A stretch of DNA of 64,000 bases from Sporomusa sp. KB1 (GCF_007830295.1 NZ_VLKC01000002.1:3979185-4043184), one strand, 5' to 3'. Counted from the stretch's first letter, positions 8,883 through 16,862 are shown. The notes: a model not told the origin generated them from the letters alone. Translations and numbers: made by a program.

Positions 8883-10881
8883 GTGCGTCCAGATAAGGCT
8901 GGCGTGTTCAGCAGGAGTTAGTCCTGCCGGGGTAAAAGTCAGAACCCCGTAGCTTGGATAGCAGGGTGGCGGGAAACCAAGACTCTGAAGCCTATCGACA
9001 ACCGTTTCCGAGGGAAACGTGCGAGTGATCGGGCCGTAATGAAGATGAACGTAAATGTGGCCTCGAAAGTGAAGAAATCCGAAGGTCGAGCCCGCAACCG
9101 TGAGGGCGAAGGCAGTATGGGTAACCGAATTCTGACTGATACGGTTATACCACTTTGGCGGGGTGGAAGCGACGGCACGATAACAAGGACATGCTAAGAA
9201 ACTGGAGAAGCCCTCCTCGTCCCGGTGCGAAATCACTGGAGCAAGGTAGGCCTTATAACCGGAAAACCCGGGAAGTGGGCTGAAGGCGAGAGGGTGGCGG
9301 ATGGGTTCGTACTAGCTAAGAAGCCAGGTAATGCTGGTGGAGCGAAGGGGCCCTGCGGTTTGTAAGATTCTCGACAACAAGGGAGGCAAGGACGAGATGA
9401 TAAAGGCGTCCATCAGTTTGCAGGACCTGAGGAGAGGAATATACGTCAAGGCGAAGGCTGAACCGTCCTGGCGATTCTGGGGGTTGTACGTCCATATATG
9501 CAAAAAGGAAACGTTACGCGAAGCGTACAGATTGGCTAAGAATAATAACGGTGCCCCTGGTATTGATGGAGTAACATTTGAGGCTATTGAAGCGCAAAGC
9601 GTAGAGGCTTTTCTTGAGGAAATACAGGACGAACTTATTGGGTGCACCTATCGACCACTACGAGCGAGACGGCAGGAAATACCAAAGGACGGAGGAAAAG
9701 TGCGCGTCCTATCAATACCCGCAATCCGTGACCGAGTGGTTCAGGGGGCACTCAAGCTTATATTGGAGCCGATCTTCGAGGCGGATTTCCAACCGGGGTC
9801 ATATGGATATCGACCGAAACGTACTGCTCATGAAGCGGTGCACAGGGTAGCAACAGCGATTATCCAGAGAAAAACTCGGGTTATAGATTTGGATTTACGC
9901 GCCTATTTTGATACTGTGCGGCATCAATTGCTGCTTGACAAAATAGCACGCCGGATTAATGACCAGTACGTTATGCATCTAATAAAATTGATGCTGACGG
10001 CAGCGGGTGGTAAGCAAGGAGTACCACAAGGCGGGGTGATTTCGCCGTTGTTCAGTAACATCTATCTCACAGAGGTAGATCGGATGCTAGAACGAGCTAA
10101 AGAAGTTACACGCAGTGGGCGATACACCTACGTTGAATATGCAAGATTTGCTGACGATCTGGTGGTGCTGATTGATGCATATCCACGCCATGACTGGTTG
10201 CTGAAAGCGGTAAGTAAGCGACTCCGGGAAGAGTTTGCCAAACTACAAGTTGAAGTAAATGAAGAGAAGAGTCGCACTGTAGATCTGGGATGCAAGGAAA
10301 GTTTTGGCTTTCTAGGATTTGACTTTCGTCAGCTTCGGAGCATCAAGAACAGTGCATGGCGGGCGCACTATACGCCAAAGCTGAAAAAGCGAACGGCGCT
10401 GCTACAGAAACTCAAAGATATATTTCGACGATACCAGTCGCAACCGATAGATCGGGTGGTACAGCTAATAAATCCGATACTGCGGGGATGGGTGAATTAT
10501 TTTGCTGTTGGACACTCCAGTGAGTGCTTCAGCTTTATCAAAGACTGGGTGGAAAAGAAGGTACGTCGCCACATGGGGCGATCCAGGAACCAGCAGGGCT
10601 TCGGTTGGAAAAGGTGGAGTAGGCATTGGCTATACAACGAACTCAAGCTATTTAATGGATATCGAGTTCACCGTAGGTCAGAGACGAAAACGTTACCAAC
10701 TTGATAGGTCTCATAAACCTTAACGAGAAACAAACCGGAGAGCGTAGTGCGGGAAATCCGCACGCTGCGTTCGACGTGGCGGAGGCTGGAAACGTGACTA
10801 AGATAGCCGGACTGAGTTTCATCGTGAAAACGATGAAATTTTTCGCTGGAAACTTATGGGATGCGCGCGCCAGTCTTCGAC
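8883..10881 (+). mobile_element. Group II intron 3, inserted in domain V of intron 1
   Basis: The 5' end GTGCGTCC at 8883 directly follows the domain V strand of intron 1 (AAGTCCGGTT). Its domain V is 10740-10772 (GAGCGTAGTGCGG GAAA TCCGCACGCTGCGTTC). The 3' end is set at about 10881 (TTCGAC, then C, which closes domain V of intron 1). A shorter end near 10815 (GCCGGAC) is also possible; the bases between contain a TTTCATCG/CGATGAAA hairpin. Its 5' region resembles that of intron 2, so the two are relatives. It encodes an intact RT. Confidence 0.75.
9397..10704 (+). CDS. ltrA: Intact group II intron reverse transcriptase/maturase (intron 3)
   Basis: About 435 residues from ATG 9397 (MIKASISLQDLRRG). 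RT motifs are complete and in order: GAPGIDGVTFE, VRVLSIPAIRDRVVQ, YGYRPKRTAHEA, LDLRAYFDTVRH, GVPQGGVISPLFSNIYL, RFADDLVVLI (catalytic DD), FLGFDFRQ. The group II maturase-specific domain follows (INPILRGWVNYFAVGHSS), and the end WSRHWLYNELKLFNGYRVHRR is typical of endonuclease-lacking maturases. It has no HNH domain. As the only undamaged RT of the three nested introns it may be the last arrival and could act in trans on its relatives. Confidence 0.9.
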   Translation: MIKASISLQDLRRGIYVKAKAEPSWRFWGLYVHICKKETLREAYRLAKNNNGAPGIDGVTFEAIEAQSVEAFLEEIQDELIGCTYRPLRARRQEIPKDGGKVRVLSIPAIRDRVVQGALKLILEPIFEADFQPGSYGYRPKRTAHEAVHRVATAIIQRKTRVIDLDLRAYFDTVRHQLLLDKIARRINDQYVMHLIKLMLTAAGGKQGVPQGGVISPLFSNIYLTEVDRMLERAKEVTRSGRYTYVEYARFADDLVVLIDAYPRHDWLLKAVSKRLREEFAKLQVEVNEEKSRTVDLGCKESFGFLGFDFRQLRSIKNSAWRAHYTPKLKKRTALLQKLKDIFRRYQSQPIDRVVQLINPILRGWVNYFAVGHSSECFSFIKDWVEKKVRRHMGRSRNQQGFGWKRWSRHWLYNELKLFNGYRVHRRSETKTLPT

Positions 10882-11536
10882 CCTACCTCAGACGAGGAAA
10901 AGGGAGTAATCCCTTTTCTTTAGTCGATTATACCAGCCGCGGATTTCACAACAGACTAATAGAACATAAGACGACACAAAGCATGTCCCGCGTTGCTCAT
11001 TGCATCGACAACGGCCGATGGAAGGAGTCTGGGGAATTTTGAAGCGTGAGATGTATTACGGTCACAAATTTACCAGTCGCCAAGAACTGATGCATGCAGT
11101 TCGCAGCTATATCTACTACTACAACTTTGAATGTCTGCAGCGCCACTTAAATGTGATGACGCCGTACGAATACCATGAACAGTACAAAGCTGCATAAGAA
11201 AACAGCTCATCATTACGGATGAGTTGCAAAGAAATTCTTATATTTTTTGATTGTCCTCTTGACGGGGTGCACACCACAATGTGCCGGGGGCTTTCTTATT
11301 TAGAGAACCGCTCAACAGGGCTCATAAAAGATAATATAATTGCAGATAATAGGACTTCTGTATCTTTATGGGGAGATTCCAGCAATTAGTATTCAAAAAC
11401 AATAAGTCATAGCTTAAATGTAGTCGTCACTGGGTTCGTCCTGGTAGGCGATTTTTAATTATTTGTGCTGGTCTTAAATATATTTTAAAAAACTTATTGT
11501 ATATTTAAACACGTCTCCTCTCAGTAATTTGTCACA

Positions 11537-11565
11537 GCCTCGGGAAACCGGGGCCTTTTTATTTT
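11537..11565 (+). terminator. Intrinsic terminator
   Basis: GCCTCGG and CCGGGGC form a 7-bp stem (one G-T pair) with a GAAA loop, followed by CTTTTTATTTT. Confidence 0.7.
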
Positions 11566-11657
11566 AGGCAAAGGAACAAGGGATTTAAGCTACCTTTCGC
11601 AATTTAGCTGTGAGTCTTGTGGTGAGGCAATGTATCCACGCTATTACAGATAGTTTG

Positions 11658-11708
11658 GACCGGTGAGGAAGTATCAAAGGGCTCAGTCATGGAACAGATT
11701 TGAATATC
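11658..11708 (-). pseudogene. Serine recombinase relic, 17 codons
   Basis: Read on the minus strand, these 51 bases encode DIQICSMTEPFDTSSPV. They match the RSMTEPFDTSSPAG segment of the intact serine integrase at 15231-16832, and the DNA also matches there with few changes. Nothing on either side continues the gene. It is a trace of an earlier large serine recombinase element near the same locus. Confidence 0.6.
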
Positions 11709-11850
11709 AACCATGGGTTCTGATCAAGAGGCTATACATTCTATTTGGCCTGTCAAGAATTTATTCTCATATGATTTACAGGAAAATATTTATTTTCATT
11801 GAATTCTTTAATTACCAATAATTATAAATTTCTAGAGGAGATGACTATCA

Positions 11851-12222
11851 ATGGTGAATTACGAAAATATTGCTGAAGTAATTTCATTATATTGGCCAGA
11901 TGAATATGAAATTTGTGGAAAGGAAAATGTTAAAAATATTATTGAAGATGTTTTGTCTGGAAATGCTGCGCCAGAAAACTTTGCTTCGACAGGGCTTGGA
12001 CATGACTTCGACATTTCGATAGATTTGACAACTGTTTTAGCTGCAGCACAGCTTATTGTGGCCGTAATCCAATGTGTAAAAGAAAATGGATCTGATAAAT
12101 CCAGAATCGAAGTTATTATCAAAGAGAGTATGGACAAAAATGGTAAATATCTTAGAACTATTGAATATAAACCTAAAGACAACTTTATCGAAACTCTTAT
12201 AAAAATGGTAATAAAAAAGTGA
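11851..12222 (+). CDS. Small protein of unknown function, partner of the membrane peptidase
   Basis: 123 residues from ATG 11851 (GAGGAG upstream). The N-terminal half is acidic. The middle has a hydrophobic helix (DLTTVLAAAQLIVAVIQ) and the C-terminal half is beta-like and basic (RIEVIIKESMDKNGKYL). Its stop overlaps the GTG start of the next gene by 4 bases, so the two are co-translated. The layout (an LAAAQLIVAVIQ-type helix followed by a short V-x-I strand domain) recalls the effector-associated constant components found beside conflict-system effectors. That is only a shape resemblance. Confidence 0.6.
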   Translation: MVNYENIAEVISLYWPDEYEICGKENVKNIIEDVLSGNAAPENFASTGLGHDFDISIDLTTVLAAAQLIVAVIQCVKENGSDKSRIEVIIKESMDKNGKYLRTIEYKPKDNFIETLIKMVIKK

Positions 12223-13370
12223 ATCCTTTTAAAACACGTTATCTTGCTCCTGTTTTTTCAAATTTGCAGTATATTTATGAAAAAACAGTAGAGTATCCCA
12301 TTATTCTTTTTTTCCTTATTCAATTTTTTTATTCGTTTAGTTGGCAAACAGGTTTGGGTGTAATATTATCTATATATGGATCTGGCCTTTGGGTTTATTA
12401 TTTGAGATCCCAATATAACCTAAAGCAGTATAATAATTTGTTTTCGCATTTGGCCGAATTCTCCCATTGTTCTTACGAAATGTATAAGTTAGAACAAGTA
12501 GTAAAAGATTTTCATGTTGATGAATTAGGTTTAAATATATTCGAAGCAGGTTATGCCAGTGTGATATATAATGGGCAATTGCGTACTTCTAATCTTGGAT
12601 GGTTATGTGTTATAAAACGTGAAGATCGTGTAGGTAAAAGATTTCATGGCTTACAAACTGCATTTTTATTTATGGATAGTCCATCATATATAATAAGCGG
12701 AACATCGCCAAGCGATATGACTCCAACACAAAAATTTTGTTTTTTTCATGAACTTGGCCATTTATCGAGAAATCAAGAAAAAATCAAACAAATGGGAGCA
12801 AGAAATAAAATATTAAGTATATTATTTATTTTTTTTGCTATCATATTTACAAGCATTAACATAATAGCAATTATTATTTCAATTATTTTCTGCCTGATTT
12901 TCATTGTACTAGGAGAATTAATTAGTTTAAGAAAAGTCGAGATGGAACTTGACGCGGATTCTTTTGCTATATTTATGATGTATAAGCATCCTTGTTTTGC
13001 GAATGTAGAGAGGTTAATAAAAAAAAATAGAAATAATCATGAGGAATATAAAAAATACAACGATTGGTTTGATAGATTCAAGGATTGGGCAGCAGATCCA
13101 GCAATAATCTCATTAAATAGTAGTCGCAATGCTCTTTATAACTATAATGCAAGTACTGAAATAATTAGAAAACCGCATTTTATGTACAATCTTGTACTGG
13201 GAGTTTTAATCTATATTATATCGTTATTCAGTATTGAACCGAGTAATCTGGACATGTTGCTTTTACTGATGATACTTTTAGTAATACCCTTTTTTCTAAT
13301 TATAAGAAATAAAAAATTAGAAATGAAATTTCTTAAGGCCGCGGAAGATTTGTTATTTCCTGAAAACTGA
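12219..13370 (+). CDS. Membrane-bound zinc metallopeptidase with HELGH motif
   Basis: 383 residues, GTG start at 12219 overlapping the previous stop (GTGA). Two hydrophobic segments lie near the N-terminus (IILFFLIQFFYSF; GVILSIYGSGLWVYYL). The catalytic H-E-L-G-H is at residues 177-181. A membrane stretch follows (ILFIFFAIIFTSINIIAIIIS), then EMELDADSFA at about 242-250, matching the E-x3-D third-ligand region of M48-type gluzincins. A C-terminal hairpin of two membrane helices precedes a basic tail. The active site should lie at the inner membrane face. Substrate unknown. The coding DNA is notably AT-rich compared with neighbours, which suggests transfer. Confidence 0.75.
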   Translation: MNPFKTRYLAPVFSNLQYIYEKTVEYPIILFFLIQFFYSFSWQTGLGVILSIYGSGLWVYYLRSQYNLKQYNNLFSHLAEFSHCSYEMYKLEQVVKDFHVDELGLNIFEAGYASVIYNGQLRTSNLGWLCVIKREDRVGKRFHGLQTAFLFMDSPSYIISGTSPSDMTPTQKFCFFHELGHLSRNQEKIKQMGARNKILSILFIFFAIIFTSINIIAIIISIIFCLIFIVLGELISLRKVEMELDADSFAIFMMYKHPCFANVERLIKKNRNNHEEYKKYNDWFDRFKDWAADPAIISLNSSRNALYNYNASTEIIRKPHFMYNLVLGVLIYIISLFSIEPSNLDMLLLLMILLVIPFFLIIRNKKLEMKFLKAAEDLLFPEN

Positions 13371-13543
13371 CTGGATTTCCTGGAGCCCGGCAGTGCAATC
13401 GAGTTTCTTGCCATAAAGATTGTCTGCTGGGACTTAAGCTTTGAGTATAGGTTAGAGAACTTTTATTTTAATGTTCCGTTATTTGTAAAATTTGTTATAA
13501 TATATACACATTGTGTTTAAAAGCGGAAGGGATTGAGGTAAAA

Positions 13544-13711
13544 GTGGTAGCAATTTTAGCAAGCATTGAGCATTTACGCCAAAAAATGCATGAACTTGTG
13601 GAGGTTTACGGAATAGGTAGCCATCAGGCTTTGATTGCAAGCCAACAGTTAGATGCTGAATTAAACGCATACTATACACTACAAAGAAATGTTGAAAAAA
13701 TTGCATCATGA
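13544..13711 (+). CDS. Spo0E-like aspartyl-phosphate phosphatase
   Basis: About 55 residues from GTG 13544, chosen because GGGATTGAGGT precedes it closely. The helical hairpin carries the family signature S-Q-x-L-D (IASQQLDAELNAYY) preceded by IEHLRQKMHELVEVYG. Spo0E proteins dephosphorylate Spo0A~P and delay sporulation. The length fits the small Spo0E/YisI/YnzD class. Its presence indicates an endospore former. It stands alone, without adjoining sporulation genes. Confidence 0.85.
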   Translation: MVAILASIEHLRQKMHELVEVYGIGSHQALIASQQLDAELNAYYTLQRNVEKIAS

Positions 13712-13758
13712 CTAATGGTATCTGATTACCGCTCTGTCCTTCGGGGTACGGCTTTTTA

Positions 13759-13920
13759 GATAATGTCAAAGGGGTTGAATTCGGCATTGAGTACACTGTA
13801 TTCCGTAATGGGATTTTTACTTTCCAATACAACGACTTAGAGCTCAAAAGTGATTGTGGGTGGTATTCTGGTGACAAAGACAAGAAAAACTTCTTTGCTC
13901 AGTTAGAGTATAGTTTCTAA
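13759..13920 (+). pseudogene. C-terminal remnant of an outer-membrane beta-barrel (porin-like)
   Basis: 53 codons ending at TAA 13920 encode alternating beta-strands (VEFGIEYTVFRNGIFTFQY, then KNFFAQLEYSF) with a terminal Phe, the signature of outer-membrane barrels. The pattern resembles the last two strands of the SLH-domain porins of Negativicutes. Nothing of the upstream barrel is left; the sequence changes character at about 13757. It is a deletion relic and a useful lineage clue (diderm host). Confidence 0.6.
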
Positions 13921-14055
13921 TATCCAGGCGGATTTTGTAGTCATTTATAGCTAGCTGGGTACTCCTTCAAACTTTCATAACTTTGCCCACGCATACTATA
14001 GACAGCGGTGTACGGAAAATGAATGTAGGGGTATTTTTGTGGCAGCAACATTCAG

Positions 14056-14098
14056 AAAGTGAAATGACTAACAATTGTTAGCCATTTCACTTTTTCCT
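14056..14098. terminator. Bidirectional terminator
   Basis: A 17-bp stem (AAAGTGAAATG-A-CTAAC with GTTAG-C-CATTTCACTTT) around an AATT loop, with T-runs on both strands. It separates the porin relic from comM. Confidence 0.8.
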
Positions 14099-14203
14099 TT
14101 AAATAGGCAGGATTTGCAGTCAATTATCCAGAATAACTAAAACATCTCAATGTAATCACATAATAAATTGCGTTTGGTAGTTGAATGGCGGTGAAGGTAA
14201 CTT

Positions 14204-15277
14204 GTGTTTGCGCAAACATTTGGTTCAACAACATTAGGATTAAATGGGATATTAATAAATGTTGAAGTGGATATTGCCAACGGTATTCCAGCCTTTGATA
14301 TTGTGGGCTTGCCGGACACTGCTGTACGTGAATCGCGGGAACGCGTACGGGCTGCGATTAAAAATAGTGGTTTCGAATTTCCTGCCCGGCGCATTACCGT
14401 AAATTTAGCACCAGCTGATATTAAGAAAGATAGTTCAGGCCTTGATTTGCCTATTGCCGTAGGCATTTTAGCTGCAAGCGGTCAGCTTAAACCAACGAAT
14501 TGCCGCAGTCAGGTGTTCGCAGGGGAATTGTCTTTAGAAGGCCGTTTGCGAGCGGTAGCAGGTATATTATCGATGGCGGCTAACTGCCAAAATAATAATA
14601 TCGCCGAAATGATTGTAGCTCCAGAAAACGTGCAAGAAGCGCTATTGGCTGGAAATTTGACAGTTTATGCACCGGAAACACTGACAGCGGTTGTTGAGCA
14701 TCTTAAGGGTGTAAGGATTCTGCCTGCAGCGCTTCCAAACTTACACGAAAGCCAAAACCTTGATGCTGAACTTGATTTTGCCGATGTACAAGGTCAAATC
14801 GTTGCCAAGCGGGCACTGGAGATAGCTGCAGCGGGTTTTCACAATGTCATGATGGTTGGACCGCCAGGTTCAGGGAAAACAATGCTTGCAAGACGGATTC
14901 CATCGATACTTCCTGATATGACAGCGCAAGAGGCACTTGAAGTAACAAAAATTTATAGCGTTGCCGGAATGCTTAAGAATAATATTGGGTTAGTCCGCAA
15001 TCGACCATTTCGCAGTCCACACCATACAGTGTCAACCGCAGGCATGATTGGCGGCGGAAGTGTGCCAAGACCAGGGGAGGTTACCTTAAGCCATAATGGC
15101 GTGCTATTTTTAGACGAACTACCTGAGTTTCCCCGAACCGTACTAGAAGTCCTGCGTCAGCCGCTTGAGGATGGCGAAGTAACTATTTCGCGAGTTAATG
15201 CTACCTTATCCTATCCCGCTAAGCTCATGCTCATTGCCGCATTAAATCCGTGTCCGTGTGTAGAACAATGGAACTAA
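14204..15277 (+). pseudogene. comM: ComM/YifB AAA+ ATPase, truncated by prophage integration
   Basis: GTG start at 14204 behind GAAGG. About 353 residues match ComM/YifB (Mg-chelatase-like helicase that aids branch migration in natural transformation). The sequence shows NIPAFDIVGLPDTAVRESRER-type start, VNLAPADIKKDSSGLDLPIA, Walker A GPPGSGKT near residue 219, FRSPHHTVS, GEVTLSHNGVLFLDELPEF (Walker B), then AALNPCPC. Directly after this cysteine motif the coding is lost and a stop follows, so about 150 C-terminal residues are missing. They are presumably at the right prophage end outside the window. The break marks attL. Confidence 0.9.
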
Positions 15278-16832
15278 ACATATAATGAACGGTTACTGAT
15301 GCCTGAGGATTTCCATCCTGGGGTTTTTCTGTTTCTATGACCACTTTTCTGACCATGGACTTCACGATCTCACGCTTAACCTCATACGGTGGCTCTGTAT
15401 CACCAAGACGTGTCCTTAAGTCGGCCAGAAGTTGTTCAGCGGTGTCGTGTTGTACTGAAATATTCGCTTCCTGCTCAATGAGCTTACTCAATTCTTTGAT
15501 TCGCATGTCTAATGCCAGCTTTTCAGAGGCTATCTTACCTAGTTGCTGTTCTAAGTCTTGGGCGTCAATGAGCTTTTTACGGTACAGGTCGATGATACTC
15601 TGCTTTTCGGAATTCTTCCCAGCAACTGTGTCTACTACTAGCCGTTTCTCGGACTCAAGAGATTCCTTCTTTGACTTGATTTCCTGCATGCTGCTATCGA
15701 GTGTTGCCAGTGCTTCACCTGGAGACATGATAAAATTTATGCAATCTTGCCATACCATCTGTTCTAGCCAATCGGCCGGTACATTCTTTGCTTGACATTT
15801 TCCCTGGTATTTTCCACGGTATGTTGTTTTCCCGTTACAAATGTAAAAAGCTTTGCCAGTATTATGAAGTTTTCCGCTGAAATTAAGGCCGCAATGACTG
15901 CATTTGACTAAACTGCGTAAGAGATAATGCCTTTTAGCATGTCGAGTCGCTTCCAGCCTGTTGTCGCTTAATACATTCTGAGCCTGGTTCCATGTTTCGA
16001 CTGAAACAATAGCGGGTACTTCTCGTGTAATGATTTCACGAGCTTTTTTAGAGTGTTTTCCATAGTGGTGGACACCCATGTAGGTAGAGTTGACTATCAT
16101 GTTCCTGATGCGCCCCGGATTCCACTTTCCCGAAGTATTTTCTTTTCGCTTCCCCTTCTTTAACTGGCGCCCATGAATGACATAGGATGGGGGAATCGCA
16201 AGTGCATTCAAGTAGTCAGCAATTTTGATAGTAGACATTTTTTGTTCGGTCATAAGTTGGTATATTAGGCGGATTACTCCTACCTCAGACATATCAAATC
16301 CCGGAATAAGATTCTCGTTTATTTCAAGGTAACCTTCCTCATTGACGTAGTAGCCATAGGGCACTATACCGCCAAGCCATTTGCCTTCCCGTGCCCAGCG
16401 GTTGGCTCCGAGCCAAAGTCGCTCAAGAGTAGTTGTTCTATCTAAATCCGCGACACCAGCCAAAATGGTAAGCGCAAATCGACCGGCCGGAGAGGAAGTA
16501 TCAAAGGGCTCCGTCATAGAACGGATTTGAACGCCGTACTGTTCCAAGTCATAAATAGCATTGAGTATTATTCGGGCTGTTCGGCCAAGGCGGTCAAGTT
16601 TATACACAAGCACTGTTTTGATTTTACCGGCTTTGGCATCTTCGATAAGGCGGCCACCTTCTGGACGCTCATGAAGGGAGATAGTGCCGCTGATGCCATC
16701 ATCTTTATATATATCTGTGAGCGGTATTTCGTGAAGGTCGCAATATTTGGTTCCAAACTGAATTTGTGTTTCAATGGTCCCGCGATCTGCCTGGTCGTCG
16801 GTGGATACTCTTGCTAAAAGGACTGTGGACAT
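15231..16832 (-). CDS. Large serine integrase of the prophage
   Basis: 533 residues, ATG 16832 behind AGGAGGTG. Order of parts: resolvase domain with catalytic Ser10 (LLARVSTDDQ) and YKDDGISGT plus VYKLDRLGR; recombinase domain (YGYYVNEEGYLEIN, IRNMIVNSTYMGV); zinc ribbon C-S-H-C ... C ... C around residues 310-345; a long coiled coil (about 375-470); basic tail. It integrates and, with a directionality factor, excises the prophage. The last 10 or so codons (LHTDTDLMRQ) and the stop are antisense comM DNA. The C-terminus therefore differs between integrated and circular phage. Gene lies at attL as expected. Confidence 0.92.
   Translation of the reverse strand: MSTVLLARVSTDDQADRGTIETQIQFGTKYCDLHEIPLTDIYKDDGISGTISLHERPEGGRLIEDAKAGKIKTVLVYKLDRLGRTARIILNAIYDLEQYGVQIRSMTEPFDTSSPAGRFALTILAGVADLDRTTTLERLWLGANRWAREGKWLGGIVPYGYYVNEEGYLEINENLIPGFDMSEVGVIRLIYQLMTEQKMSTIKIADYLNALAIPPSYVIHGRQLKKGKRKENTSGKWNPGRIRNMIVNSTYMGVHHYGKHSKKAREIITREVPAIVSVETWNQAQNVLSDNRLEATRHAKRHYLLRSLVKCSHCGLNFSGKLHNTGKAFYICNGKTTYRGKYQGKCQAKNVPADWLEQMVWQDCINFIMSPGEALATLDSSMQEIKSKKESLESEKRLVVDTVAGKNSEKQSIIDLYRKKLIDAQDLEQQLGKIASEKLALDMRIKELSKLIEQEANISVQHDTAEQLLADLRTRLGDTEPPYEVKREIVKSMVRKVVIETEKPQDGNPQASVTVHYMFSSIVLHTDTDLMRQ
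15255..15277. other. Prophage left attachment site (attL), approximate
   Basis: The comM sequence matches its family up to CCGTGTCCGTGTG and becomes unrelated right after, in front of TAGAAC. A large serine integrase is encoded immediately inside. The crossover dinucleotide cannot be fixed without attR or an unoccupied comM. Confidence 0.7.
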
Positions 16833-16862
16833 GGGAACACCTCCTAAGTTACAAACAGTGGT

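Larger units (their letters stand above)
4903..10928 (+). mobile_element. Group II intron 1 (outer intron)
   Basis: The 5' end GTGCGAC follows exon codons for HSDRGFQ and the 3' end ...AGTCGAT precedes TATACCAGC, so splicing would restore the IS3 OrfB frame. Domain V begins at 8849 (GAGCCG...GAAA...CCGGTT) and is interrupted after 8882 by intron 3; the missing closing C follows at 10882. Domain VI is 10890-10928, a GAC/GTC and GGAAAAGGGA/TCCCTTTTC hairpin with an unpaired A seven bases from the 3' end, the expected branch point. Its own maturase is the interrupted gene at 5452-8839. Without the inner introns it is about 2.1 kb. Confidence 0.8.
4264..11197 (+). pseudogene. IS3-family transposase OrfB, split by intron 1 and frameshifted
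   Basis: The integrase-core OrfB is recognisable in pieces. The N-terminal piece, in the -1 frame, contains the HVTRSAYYHWL motif. A frame change near 4445 leads to IHREHPDKGYRRIRDDL, then NEKWLTDVTEF (first catalytic Asp) and LFHSDRGFQ (second Asp). Intron 1 interrupts directly after this at 4902. The reading resumes at 10929 with YTSRGF. A one-base loss near 11017 is then needed to reach MEGVWGILKREMYYG (catalytic Glu) and the end MTPYEYHEQYKAA at 11197. At least two frameshifts plus an intron make it dead. Confidence 0.8.
3532..11271 (+). mobile_element. IS3-family element, inactivated and intron-loaded
   Basis: Left end TGCTACCCC...AGGACA...AAAAAATA (from about 3532) matches the reverse complement of the right end TGCACCCC...AGGACA...AAAAAATA (to about 11271), giving imperfect terminal inverted repeats. 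Inside are orfA, a frameshifted orfB and three group II introns, which inflate the element to about 7.7 kb. Without intron 1 it is about 1.7 kb; typical IS3 members are 1.2-1.6 kb. Left and right flanks together rebuild a hairpin terminator (AAAGCCCTCGGCG with TGCCGGGGGCTTT), so the IS landed in the loop of a terminator. I could not identify a clear target duplication. Confidence 0.75.
11272..11850. other. Intergenic region right of the IS
   Basis: About 580 bases without an intact gene. It holds the right half of the split hairpin (TGTGCCGGGGG at 11280), a good terminator at 11537-11565, a 17-codon recombinase relic at 11658-11708, and a short frame with a Cys-x2-Cys pair (SCESCG, around 11610) that looks like gene debris. 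Confidence 0.5.

Noticed and set aside
9331..9396. Earlier start for the intron 3 RT
   Set aside because: The first 22 codons lie in intron RNA structure; ATG 9397 gives the normal maturase N-terminus.
10701..11042. Plus-strand frame after the third RT
   Set aside because: It covers domains V and VI of the introns and only its end (YTSRGFHNRL...) is real coding, belonging to the second exon of the IS transposase.
3532..11271. Target-site duplication for the IS3 element
   Set aside because: Flanks (GATA on the left, CACC on the right) show no identical 3-4 bp duplication, so I do not report one.
13720..13757. Terminator-like sequence after the Spo0E gene (ending TACGGCTTTTT)
   Set aside because: The left arm (TACCGCT) does not pair properly with TACGGCT; at best a decayed copy of the hairpin at 2273.
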